A stretch of 21,511 nt of DNA from Paracoccaceae bacterium (GTDB lineage Bacteria > Pseudomonadota > Alphaproteobacteria > Rhodobacterales > Rhodobacteraceae), in the NCBI GenBank assembly GCA_024304875.1, contig JAMWZF010000013.1, positions 1-21,511 on the forward strand, given 5' to 3'. The notes beneath the pieces were generated by a model. That model worked only from the letters and a program-made list of their open reading frames with translations. It was not told the DNA's origin and did not search any database. Positions 8,775-15,512 of the stretch are shown here, one piece after another. Each line of letters begins with the position of its first letter. Position 1 is the first letter of the stretch. The translations under genes and the position numbers were made by a program.

Positions 8775-9329
8775 CGCGCCGTGCCCGCCGTGGCTTCGAT
8801 GCGCTTCGGTCACCTGCAGGACGATTCCGGCCAGCGGCGGTGAGGTCAGCCAATGGGGCACCTCGTGCCGCAGGCGGCCGTGGCGGACGGGGATCGGGCC
8901 GTCCTCGTCGCTGCGTCGGCCCTTTCCCGTGATGACAAGGACCAGCCGATGCCCCGAGGCGTGGGCGGAGATCACGAAGGAGACGAGGCGCGGGTGCGCC
9001 TCGGCGAGCGTCATGCCGTGCAGGTCGATCCGCGCCTCGGGAGCCAGCTTTCCGCGGGTCATCCGCTTGTGGGCCTTGGCATCCATGCGGACCGGCGCGG
9101 TGCGCAGCCGGTCCGAGATGGAGGCGACGAGGTCATTGTCGGCGCGGTAGGGCGCGGCCTCTCCGATCGTGAAGCTGGGCAGGGATTGGCGCGGTTCGGG
9201 CCGGGACAGAGCCTGTTTCGGCTTCGGCTTTTCTGCCTTGGTCGGCCGCTTTTTCAGCGGATCGGTCCGGTCGGCAACGCGGTCCCACAGCGCCCTTTCC
9301 TCGGCGCTCAGATGCCGGGGCCGCCTCAC
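8745..9329 (-). CDS. Smr domain protein (MutS2 C-terminal-like nuclease fold)
   Basis: This 194-residue protein has a C-terminal Smr domain (about 98-190) with IDLHGMTLAEAH (101-112), the ITGKG loop (133-137) and a GRLRHEVPHWL helix. Stand-alone Smr proteins are known or suspected to bind or nick nucleic acids, in E. coli in ribosome rescue (SmrB); the role here is not proven. The basic N-terminus (LKKRPTKAEKPKPK) may be a flexible RNA/DNA-binding segment. No ATG is available before the conserved LSAEERALWDR start, so I use the GTG at 9327-9329, which overlaps the mltA stop as GTGA and implies translational coupling. It is the last gene of the tim44-like/mltA/smr unit and overlaps the MFS gene tail to tail by 30 bp. 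Confidence 0.88.
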   Translation of the reverse strand: MRRPRHLSAEERALWDRVADRTDPLKKRPTKAEKPKPKQALSRPEPRQSLPSFTIGEAAPYRADNDLVASISDRLRTAPVRMDAKAHKRMTRGKLAPEARIDLHGMTLAEAHPRLVSFVISAHASGHRLVLVITGKGRRSDEDGPIPVRHGRLRHEVPHWLTSPPLAGIVLQVTEAHRSHGGHGALYVYLSRTR

Positions 9330-10354
9330 TCGATCGGTTCCGGGAGCAGGGCATAGGCCCGCTGGATCGGCATGAGCACGACGAGGCGGAGCGGATCGCG
9401 GATGCGCCCGGCCTCGCGGCCCGCGGCCCGGCCGGTGCCGACGAAGAGGTCGGCGCGCTGGGCTCCCCTGATCGCGCTGCCGGTGTCCTGGGCGACCATG
9501 AGGCGGCGGTCGTCCTCGCCCCGTTCCATCCAGACCGGTGCGCCGAGGGGGACATACGCCGGATCGACGGCGAGGCTGCGGCCCGCGGTGATCGAACGGT
9601 TCATCGCGCCGAGCGGGCCGAGGTTCGCCGGGACCTCGCTCACTTCGCGGAAGAAGACAAACGAGGGGTTGTGCCAGAGCAGCTCGCGCCCTTCTTCGGG
9701 ATTGCGGCGGACCCAGTTGCGGATGACGTCGGCCGAGACCTCGTGCGGCTCGTAGATGCCACGGGCCACCAGTTCGACTCCGATGGAGGCGTACTCGTAG
9801 CCGTTCTTGCCGCCGTAACCGACGCGGATGACCTGGCCACCCGGCAGGCGGATGCGGCCGGAGCCCTGGACGTGCAGGAAATAGAGGTCGACCGGGTCGT
9901 CGACCCAGGCGATCTCGAGCCCCTGGCCGGCGAAGACACCGTCCTCCTCGATCTGCCGGCGGGAGGGCCATCCGCCCTCGGGCGGGGCCTCGGGCATTGC
10001 GTAGAGCGGATAGCGGTTGCGGTCATCGGGCTGGAGGGCTCCGGTGAGTTCGGGCTCGAAGTAGCCTGTGAGCAAGCCCTCCTGCCCGTCCTCGATCAGG
10101 ACCGGCTGGAACAGCATCTCGAAGAAGGCGCGGGCATCGGCGGCGTCCTCGGCCAGACCGCAGAGGGCGCGCCAGTCGGGATCGTCGAAATCCATGCAGG
10201 TATTGCGGAAGACGGTTAGTGCGGCGGCGTGGTCGTCCTCGGCCCAGCCATCGAGCTGGTCGAAGGAAAGCAGGGTGAATGTGGTCTCTGCCATCGCGGA
10301 ACCGGCCCAGATCAGGGAGAGGGCGCAGGCCGCGGCCCGCCCTGCCTGCCTCAT
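9326..10354 (-). CDS. mltA: Membrane-bound-type lytic murein transglycosylase A
   Basis: MltA-family enzymes cleave the glycan strands of peptidoglycan, leaving 1,6-anhydromuramic acid ends. The 342-residue protein has a Sec signal peptide ending at about residue 22 (AGSAMA, then ETT). I see no usable lipobox, so the enzyme looks soluble periplasmic rather than a lipoprotein as in E. coli. Family landmarks are LLTGYFEPEL (94-103), FLHVQGSGRIRL (159-170), VGYGGKNGY, and the 3D-type domain MVAQDTGSAIRG with probable catalytic Asp290, followed by ADLFVGTG (301-308). The ATG at 10352-10354 overlaps the stop of the tim44-like gene (ATGA), and its own stop overlaps the smr start. Confidence 0.94.
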   Translation of the reverse strand: MRQAGRAAACALSLIWAGSAMAETTFTLLSFDQLDGWAEDDHAAALTVFRNTCMDFDDPDWRALCGLAEDAADARAFFEMLFQPVLIEDGQEGLLTGYFEPELTGALQPDDRNRYPLYAMPEAPPEGGWPSRRQIEEDGVFAGQGLEIAWVDDPVDLYFLHVQGSGRIRLPGGQVIRVGYGGKNGYEYASIGVELVARGIYEPHEVSADVIRNWVRRNPEEGRELLWHNPSFVFFREVSEVPANLGPLGAMNRSITAGRSLAVDPAYVPLGAPVWMERGEDDRRLMVAQDTGSAIRGAQRADLFVGTGRAAGREAGRIRDPLRLVVLMPIQRAYALLPEPIE

Positions 10355-11007
10355 TCGCCGGTGGCGACCAGCTGCCAGTTCGGATCGCCGGTGCCCATCT
10401 GGCGGGCAAAGGTCCAGATATCGCGCTGGCGCTTGATCTCGGTGGTGCTGCCCTCGACGATGTCGCCGGCCTTGTCGCGGACAACGCTGGTCAGTTCGCC
10501 GACGAAACGGACGGTCACCTCGCCCTCGCGCGTCGCCTCGTCGAAGGCGGCGTCGCGCAGGGAAATCTCGGCCAGACCCACGAAGGTCGCCTCGATGGTC
10601 AGGCCCTTGGCCTCGCGGTCGTCGATCACGGACTGGAAGGCCTCGTAGACGTCATCGGCGAGGAAGGGTTTCACGTCCGACAGGTCGCCGTTCTCGAAGG
10701 CCATCAGGATCATCTCGTAGGCGCCACGGGCGCCTTGCAGGAACTCGGACACGCTGAACGACGGCTCGGCGCGCTTCATCTCGGCCAGGGCCAGGGCCTC
10801 GTCGCTGCCTTCCTCGACGTGATCGGTGATGTCGCGGTCGGGTCCGCCTTCGATCACCTCGAAGTCGGAGCGGCGCCGGGTCTGCGAGGACACCGGCACC
10901 GGGGGCTTCTCGAACCCTTCGCGCGATCCCAGGACGGACCGCAGGCGCAGGATAAGGAACACGGCGATCCCGGCGAGGACGAGGAGTTGCAGGATGGGAG
11001 AGTTCAT
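10351..11007 (-). CDS. Tim44-like domain protein (TimA type), membrane-anchored
   Basis: This 218-residue protein has one N-terminal transmembrane segment (about 3-21, PILQLLVLAGIAVFLILRL), a linker with charged residues (25-75) and a C-terminal Tim44/MRPL45-like domain (about 85-215) with FLQGARGAYEMILMAFENGD followed by an NTF2-like fold region. Mitochondrial Tim44 tethers Hsp70 to the import channel; bacterial homologues such as Caulobacter TimA are inner-membrane proteins of unclear function. I choose the ATG at 11005-11007 because it directly precedes the membrane helix; the open frame upstream is not protein-like. It is the first gene of the leftward tim44-like/mltA/smr unit and faces away from fxsA, with 107 bp between them. 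Placing it beside secB suggests an export-linked role, which is inference. Confidence 0.85.
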   Translation of the reverse strand: MNSPILQLLVLAGIAVFLILRLRSVLGSREGFEKPPVPVSSQTRRRSDFEVIEGGPDRDITDHVEEGSDEALALAEMKRAEPSFSVSEFLQGARGAYEMILMAFENGDLSDVKPFLADDVYEAFQSVIDDREAKGLTIEATFVGLAEISLRDAAFDEATREGEVTVRFVGELTSVVRDKAGDIVEGSTTEIKRQRDIWTFARQMGTGDPNWQLVATGE

Positions 11008-11114
11008 GTCGGCTCTTTTCTGCACAAGGCGTGGCAGCGGGTCGGTTGCATTCCTATGTAGGTGAGGGTCGGGGGCAAGTCCACCGGCCCACAAGGATAT
11101 GAAGGAGCCCGCCC

Positions 11115-11606
11115 ATGTGGCTTTTTGCCCTGTTTCTCGCCGTTCCGCTGATCGAGATCGCCCTGTTCATCCAGGTGGGCGGCTGGATCGGGCTCTGGCC
11201 GACGCTTTTGATCGTTGTCCTGACGGCGGTGCTGGGGACCTTCCTCGTCCGCTCGCAGGGGGCGGCTGAAATCAGCCGCTTGCGGCGGTCGCTGGATCGG
11301 CTGGAGGACCCGACGCAACCCATCGTGCATGGGGCGATGATCCTGTTCTCGGGTGCGCTGCTGTTGACCCCGGGGTTCTTCACGGATGCCGTCGGCTTCG
11401 CCCTGCTGGTGCCCGGCATCCGCACGGCGGTGTTCCGCTGGGTGCGGCAACGGGTGAACGTTCAGAGCTTTTCCATGGGTGGCCAGGGTGGCGGCGGCGG
11501 GTCCCGGCGCGAGCGGCCCGGCGACCGGGTGGTCGATGCCGAATACACCGAGGTCGACCCCGAGAAGCGGGCGACGCACGTGCCCTCGGAGTGGACCCGG
11601 CATTGA
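11115..11606 (+). CDS. fxsA: FxsA family inner-membrane protein
   Basis: This 163-residue protein has hydrophobic segments at about 2-18, 24-45 and 72-98 and a hydrophilic C-terminal tail with a glycine run (GGQGGGGG). The sequence VPLIEIALFIQVGGWIGLWPTLLIVVLTAVLGT and the later LLLTPGFFTDAVGFALLVP are the FxsA (UPF0716) signature. E. coli FxsA, when overproduced, relieves phage T7 exclusion by the F plasmid; its normal role is unknown. GAAGGAG (11101-11107) sits 7 nt before the ATG. It is followed after 61 bp by secB on the same strand and probably shares its transcript. Confidence 0.92.
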   Translation: MWLFALFLAVPLIEIALFIQVGGWIGLWPTLLIVVLTAVLGTFLVRSQGAAEISRLRRSLDRLEDPTQPIVHGAMILFSGALLLTPGFFTDAVGFALLVPGIRTAVFRWVRQRVNVQSFSMGGQGGGGGSRRERPGDRVVDAEYTEVDPEKRATHVPSEWTRH

Positions 11607-11667
11607 GGCCCCGGGCCACGGGTGGTAACAGACGCGCCAAACCCGCATGACCGGAGAGATGTGACCG

Positions 11668-12204
11668 ATGGCCGACGAGACCCCGCAGAACGGCGCCGCC
11701 CCCGCAGGCAACGCCCAGCAGCCCGCCCAGAACGGACAGCAGACCCAGGTGACCCAGCGCATCCTTGGCCAATACGTCAAGGACATGTCGTTCGAGAACA
11801 TCATGGCGCAGAAGGGCACCAAGACCGAGCAGGCGCCCGATATTTCCGTCCAGGTTCAGCTGGATGCGAAGAAGCGGCAGGCGGACAAGCAGTTCGAGGT
11901 CATCACCAAGCTGACGATCACCTCCAAGACGAAGGAGGCGGGCGAGGCCCTGTTCGTGATGGAGCTGGAGTACGCCGGCATCTTTCACATCGACGGTGTC
12001 CCCGAAGAGCAGCTGCATCCCTACCTGCTGATCGAATGTCCGCGGATGACCTTCCCCTTCGTCCGCCGGATCGTGTCGGATGTGGTCCGCGACGGGGGCT
12101 TCCCGCCGCTGAACCTCGATACCATCGACTTCGTCCAGCTGTACCGCAGCGAACTGGCCCGCCGGGTAAAGGCGCAGAAGGACAGCCCGGCCGCGCAGGC
12201 CTGA
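11668..12204 (+). CDS. secB: Protein-export chaperone SecB
   Basis: SecB is a tetrameric cytosolic chaperone that keeps precursor proteins unfolded and passes them to SecA for export. The 178-residue sequence contains the conserved core QYVKDMSFENI (35-45), ISVQVQLDAKK, FEVITKLTITSK, ELEYAGIFHIDG and LIECPRMTFPFVRRIVSDVVRDGGFPPL, ending in IDFVQLYR. It is longer than E. coli SecB because of a Gln/Ala/Asn-rich N-terminal extension (about residues 1-28). The ATG at 11668 has GGAGAG (11652-11657) upstream, a slightly long spacing of 10 nt. Its stop is only 7 bp from the stop of convergent dnaQ, with no terminator visible. Confidence 0.97.
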   Translation: MADETPQNGAAPAGNAQQPAQNGQQTQVTQRILGQYVKDMSFENIMAQKGTKTEQAPDISVQVQLDAKKRQADKQFEVITKLTITSKTKEAGEALFVMELEYAGIFHIDGVPEEQLHPYLLIECPRMTFPFVRRIVSDVVRDGGFPPLNLDTIDFVQLYRSELARRVKAQKDSPAAQA

Positions 12205-12211
12205 CGGCACC

Positions 12212-12952
12212 TCAGCCGGCGCGCCTCCAGAGCGCGTCGGCCCCAAGCTTCTCTATGAATTCGGCATGTGCCGCCTGTTCCGCCTCGGTGATCCGGGGCG
12301 GTAGGGGGCGTGGACGGGGACGCGGGCGCCAGTCGGCGCCGCTGTCTCCCGACGTGGTCGATGTCGGGCCGGATTGCAGCGCGAAGTCCGGCTGCCGGCC
12401 GCCGATCAGTTCGAGGTAGACTTCCGCCAGGATCTCGCTGTCGAGCAGGGCGCCGTGCAGGGTGCGCGAGGAATTGTCGATGCCGAACCGCTGGCAGAGC
12501 GCGTCGAGCGAGGCGCGGGCGCCGGGAAAGCGCCGCCGGGCGATGTCGAGCGTGTCGATGGCGCGGTCCTCGAGCGTGCCGAGTTCGGGCAGGCCCGCCC
12601 AGCGCAGCTCGGCATTGAGGAATTTCATGTCGAAGGCGGCGTTGTGGATCACCAGTTTGGCGTCGCCGACGAAATCGAGGAAGGCCCGGCCGATCTGCTT
12701 GAAGACCGGCTTGTCCCTGAGCGTGACTTCCCCGGCCTCGGGCGGGCGCGGGCCGGCTTCGAGGATATCGGGGCCGATGCCGTGAATTTCGAAGGCGCCG
12801 GCGGGCATGGACCGCTCGGGGTTGATGTACTGGTGGTAGGTGCGGCCCGTCGGGACGTGGCCCCGCAGTTCCAGCGCGCCGATCTCGACGATGCGGTCGC
12901 CGCTGTCGGGTTCGAAGCCGGTGGTTTCCGTGTCGAGCACGATTTCACGCAT
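12212..12952 (-). CDS. dnaQ: DNA polymerase III epsilon subunit (3'-5' proofreading exonuclease)
   Basis: DnaQ removes misincorporated bases within the polymerase III core. The 246-residue protein has all DEDDh exonuclease motifs: DTET (Asp7, Glu9), NAAFD (104-108, Asp108) and HGALLDSE (His166, Asp171). A proline/arginine linker (about 208-218) leads to a C-terminal helix ending in EKLGADALWRR, closely resembling the E. coli tail that binds the polymerase alpha subunit. Between the HGI and DKPVF segments there are roughly 11 more residues than in E. coli DnaQ. The ATG at 12950-12952 lies inside the 3' end of coaE (8-nt overlap). It is the last gene of maf-aroE-coaE-dnaQ and converges on secB. 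Confidence 0.95.
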   Translation of the reverse strand: MREIVLDTETTGFEPDSGDRIVEIGALELRGHVPTGRTYHQYINPERSMPAGAFEIHGIGPDILEAGPRPPEAGEVTLRDKPVFKQIGRAFLDFVGDAKLVIHNAAFDMKFLNAELRWAGLPELGTLEDRAIDTLDIARRRFPGARASLDALCQRFGIDNSSRTLHGALLDSEILAEVYLELIGGRQPDFALQSGPTSTTSGDSGADWRPRPRPRPLPPRITEAEQAAHAEFIEKLGADALWRRAG

Positions 12953-13535
12953 TCATCCGCTCCCTGATCGTCCTGACGATCCTTCGCACGGCGGCGCGGG
13001 CGCCGTCCATGGTCAGCGTGTCGATCACGAAGTCCGACCGTGCCCGTTTCTCGGCGTCCGGGACCTGGCGGGCAAGGATCCTGCGGAACATCTCTTCGGT
13101 CATGCCGGGGCGGGCGAGGACGCGGTCGCGCTGGATATCAGCCGGAACCGAGACGGTTGCGATGCTGTCCATCGCCGCGTCGCCGCCGGTCTCGAAGAGG
13201 AGCGGGACGTCGAGGACGACGATGTCGCTGTCGGCCCCGGCAACGAAGTCCGCGCGGTCCGCGGCGACCAGCGGATGCACGATGGCCTCGATCCGGGACA
13301 GGGCCCCGGAGTCCGCCGCGATGATCTGCTTGAGCCGGTCGCGCGAGACGGCGTCATCGGAGATTGCGTCCGGAAAGGCGGCGCGGATCGGCTCCACCGC
13401 CGCGCCGCCACGGGAATACAGACGGTAGACCGCGGCGTCGGCGTCCCAGACGGGCAGGCCTTCTTCGGCGAACATCTTCGCCGTCGTGCTCTTGCCCATG
13501 CCGATGCTGCCGGTCAGGCCGAGAAGGTGCGTCAT
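12945..13535 (-). CDS. coaE: Dephospho-CoA kinase
   Basis: CoaE phosphorylates the 3' hydroxyl of dephospho-CoA, the last step of coenzyme A synthesis. The 196-residue protein begins with the P-loop GLTGSIGMGKST (6-17) and has WDADAAVY (30-37) with the conserved Asp, IVHPLVAADR, VVLDVPLLFE and the RQ.....K.ARSDFVI.T signature near the end. The ATG at 13533-13535 overlaps the aroE stop (ATGA), and the stop lies inside the dnaQ start region, so translation through aroE, coaE and dnaQ is likely coupled. Length is normal for the family. Confidence 0.96.
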   Translation of the reverse strand: MTHLLGLTGSIGMGKSTTAKMFAEEGLPVWDADAAVYRLYSRGGAAVEPIRAAFPDAISDDAVSRDRLKQIIAADSGALSRIEAIVHPLVAADRADFVAGADSDIVVLDVPLLFETGGDAAMDSIATVSVPADIQRDRVLARPGMTEEMFRRILARQVPDAEKRARSDFVIDTLTMDGARAAVRRIVRTIRERMNA

Positions 13536-14380
13536 TTCAGGACGGCGGCGCGGGTGGCCTCGGTCACTTCGGGGCGGACGCCGAACCACCGCTCGAAGGC
13601 CGGGACGGCCTGGTGGATGAGCATGCCCAGGCCGTCGACCGTCCGGCACCCGCGGGCCGCGGCCTCTTCGAGAAGGGTCGTGCGGAGCGGGCTGTAGACA
13701 AGGTCGGTCACGAGTGCGCCCTTTTGCAGCCCGTCCAGCGGGACCCGCAGGGCAGGAGAGCCGGTCATGCCGAGAGAGGTCGTGTTCACCACCGTCGCGG
13801 CATCCTCGAGCATGTTGCCCGCCTGCACCCAGTCCACCACGTCGATCCGGCTGCCGAACTCGGTGCGCAGGGCCTCGGCCTTGGGGCGGGTGCGGTTGGA
13901 CAGCAGGATCTGCGGCACCCCTACCTCCAGCAGGGAGGAGATGATCGCCCGCGCGGCGCCGCCGGCGCCGAGAACTGCGGCAGGTCCGGCGGCCGGGTTC
14001 CAGTCGGGCGCGGCGTGGCGCAGGTTTGCGACGAAACCGTAGCCGTCGGTATTGTCGGCATGGATCTTGCCGTCCCGGCGGAAGATCAGCGTGTTGGCCG
14101 CCCCGATGATCGTCGCCCGGTCGGTGACGAGGTCCGCGATCTCGAGCGCCTTGACCTTGTGGGGGATCGTGATGTTCACGCCCACGAACCCGGCCTTGGG
14201 CAGGGCGCGAAGCACCTCCTCGAGGTCCTTGTCCGCCACCTGCATCGGAATGTAGGCGCCGGGCAGGCCGTAGGTGTCGAGCCAGTGGTGATGCAGGGCC
14301 GGGCTGCGGGAATGGGCGATCGGCTGGCCGATCACACCGGCCAGGGGCGGGGGAGACGGATGGTCGTCGCTGTCGGTCAT
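13532..14380 (-). CDS. aroE: Shikimate dehydrogenase (NADP+)
   Basis: AroE reduces 3-dehydroshikimate to shikimate in the aromatic amino acid pathway. The 282-residue protein has the substrate-binding GQPIAHSRSP (18-27), NITIPHK with catalytic Lys75, NTDGYG with catalytic Asp112, the NADP-binding loop GAGGAARA (138-145), NRT for NADP recognition, DLVYSPLRT and GLGMLIHQA near the C-terminus. The ATG at 14378-14380 overlaps the maf stop codon (ATGA). It sits second in the leftward operon that starts beside the proposed origin. Confidence 0.97.
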   Translation of the reverse strand: MTDSDDHPSPPPLAGVIGQPIAHSRSPALHHHWLDTYGLPGAYIPMQVADKDLEEVLRALPKAGFVGVNITIPHKVKALEIADLVTDRATIIGAANTLIFRRDGKIHADNTDGYGFVANLRHAAPDWNPAAGPAAVLGAGGAARAIISSLLEVGVPQILLSNRTRPKAEALRTEFGSRIDVVDWVQAGNMLEDAATVVNTTSLGMTGSPALRVPLDGLQKGALVTDLVYSPLRTTLLEEAAARGCRTVDGLGMLIHQAVPAFERWFGVRPEVTEATRAAVLK

Positions 14381-14976
14381 GGCGCCACAATTCCTCGTGC
14401 GGCGAGGTATGACAAGACGGGCAGGACCGGAAGGCCGAGACCGGCGTGATAATCGCCCTCGATCCGGGTGAAGAGGCGCAGGCCCTCGGCCTCGAGCATG
14501 TAGCCCCCGACGCAGCCGGCGACCGCGGGCCAGGCGATGTCGAGGTAGGCCTCGATGGACTGGGCGGAGAGGGGACGGACGTGCAGGGAGACCGCTTCGA
14601 CGTGGCGCCAGGCCGGTTTGCCATCCTCCGCGACCACGGCCGCGGTGATCAGCTGGTGCGACCGCCCGGCGAGAGCCGCGAGCTGGCGGGCGGCGTCCGC
14701 GCGGTCGGCGGGTTTCGAGTACAGGGTGCCGTCGCAGGACAGGACCTGGTCGGAGCCGAGAACAAGGCGGCCGGGTCGTTTCTGCGAGACGCGGAGTGCC
14801 TTCATCTCGGCGAGGGCATCGGCAACGTTCCGGTGCGGCTGACCTTCGGCCAGCAGGCTGTCCTTGAGGGCCGATTCGTCGATTCGTGGGCGCTCCACCT
14901 CGAAGGGGATGCCGACCTGGGCCAGAAGCTGGGCCCGGATGGGGGATCCGGAGGCAAGAATGATGGGGACGGTCAT
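14377..14976 (-). CDS. maf: Maf family nucleoside triphosphate pyrophosphatase
   Basis: Maf-like proteins hydrolyse non-canonical or modified nucleoside triphosphates to monophosphates, cleansing the nucleotide pool; some are linked to septum inhibition. The 199-residue protein starts with ILASGSPIRAQLL (6-18), the Maf signature with Ile in place of the usual first Arg of SPRR, and has GSDQVL with the probable catalytic Asp76, SKP, AGGY-like GCVGGYMLEAEG and GLGLPVLPVLSYL. Substrate class (dTTP/UTP or m7GTP type) is not clear. I choose the ATG at 14974-14976, where homology begins; the frame stays open to 15153 but the extension is not Maf-like. It is the first gene of the leftward operon, and a DnaA-like box overlaps its start. 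Confidence 0.93.
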   Translation of the reverse strand: MTVPIILASGSPIRAQLLAQVGIPFEVERPRIDESALKDSLLAEGQPHRNVADALAEMKALRVSQKRPGRLVLGSDQVLSCDGTLYSKPADRADAARQLAALAGRSHQLITAAVVAEDGKPAWRHVEAVSLHVRPLSAQSIEAYLDIAWPAVAGCVGGYMLEAEGLRLFTRIEGDYHAGLGLPVLPVLSYLAARGIVAP

Positions 14977-15089
14977 GTGGATAGTCCGGGTATGTCCCGC
15001 AGGACCGGGATGTGGGCCGAGAAGCCGGAAGACCGGTCGGGCAGGGTGGCCTTGGGACGGCTGGCGAGATGTCCCGAATGGTTCATCGG

Positions 15090-15098
15090 TTGTCCACT
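15090..15098 (+). promoter_or_regulatory. Weak DnaA box
   Basis: TTGTCCACT differs from TTATCCACA at two positions. It is supported only by its position in the candidate origin. Confidence 0.3.
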
Positions 15099-15188
15099 CT
15101 GAATTCTTTGCGGGGCGGGGGTGTGAGTGAAATGGACGGCTGCGAAGAGTCAAGGGCTGCCGGGCAGAAAAGGATGCCTGTATACATC

Positions 15189-15203
15189 GATCAAGCTATT
15201 GAT
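15189..15203 (+). promoter_or_regulatory. IHF-like site and dyad in the candidate origin
   Basis: GATCAAGCTATTG (15189-15201) matches the IHF consensus WATCAANNNNTTR except for the first base. The same DNA forms an ATCAA/TTGAT inverted repeat (15190-15203). An 8-bp palindrome TGTATACA lies just to the left (15179-15186). Confidence 0.4.
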
Positions 15204-15263
15204 ATCCTATGTAAATCTGGTGCGGTGGCGAAGATTTCCTTGCCTGTGTGTCCGACGAGAGGC

Positions 15264-15272
15264 AGTGGATAA
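15264..15272 (-). promoter_or_regulatory. DnaA box, one mismatch
   Basis: AGTGGATAA on the plus strand is TTATCCACT on the minus strand, one base from the strong box TTATCCACA. It faces the perfect box 36 bp to the right. Confidence 0.6.
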
Positions 15273-15299
15273 CTGGGTGCATGAATCGGCATGTCGAGG

Positions 15300-15308
15300 T
15301 TATTCACA
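15300..15308 (+). promoter_or_regulatory. Perfect DnaA box
   Basis: TTATTCACA matches the consensus TTATNCACA exactly. It lies directly beside the most AT-rich block of the window (15321-15370). Confidence 0.7.
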
Positions 15309-15400
15309 GCCACTACGAGTCAAAATCAAACTCTCTTTTTTAAGTATTTTCTTGGAAAGATTGTACGGAACCCTATGTGACCTGCTCTGCCCGATCATGA

Positions 15401-15429
15401 TTGACGGCACAAAGGCAGGGGCTTAAGAA
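15401..15429 (+). promoter_or_regulatory. Possible promoter for rho
   Basis: TTGACG (15401-15406) and TAAGAA (15424-15429) are spaced by 17 nt. The -35 matches at five of six positions; the -10 is weak. It would give a leader of about 75 nt before rho. Confidence 0.4.
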
Positions 15430-15512
15430 GCCTGTCACCGCCAGTCCTGGTGGAAGATGTCCCGAAAGACCCGAGAATACGCCGGACCGTTGTCGTCCGC
15501 TGGAGTGTGCCC

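Larger units (their letters stand above)
14977..15512. other. Candidate chromosomal replication origin (oriC), maf-rho intergenic region
   Basis: This 536-bp stretch has no credible gene. It contains a perfect DnaA box (TTATTCACA, 15300-15308), one-mismatch boxes on the other strand at 15264-15272 (TTATCCACT) and at its left edge 14976-14984 (CTATCCACA), and a two-mismatch box at 15090-15098 (TTGTCCACT). Two AT-rich blocks stand out: 15181-15220 (about 33% GC by count) and 15321-15370 (about 28% GC), suited to a DNA unwinding element. GANTC sites, targets of CcrM methylation, occur at 15147-15151 and 15317-15321. maf-aroE-coaE-dnaQ leaves to the left and rho-mnmE-mnmG-rsmG-parAB to the right, as expected for outward forks. 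From memory, the Caulobacter origin has the same gene sets around it. Confidence 0.75.

Noticed and set aside
14977..15153. N-terminal extension of maf to an upstream ATG at 15153
   Set aside because: The extra 59 residues are not Maf-like, and the family start matches the ATG at 14976.
15330..15345. T-run after CTCTC as a terminator
   Set aside because: No GC stem precedes the T tract; it fits better as part of an AT-rich unwinding region.
15127..15426. A 99-codon open frame in the maf-rho intergenic region
   Set aside because: Its Cys/Lys/Ser-rich translation resembles no family I know, it covers the DnaA boxes and AT-rich blocks, and it has no convincing ribosome binding site.
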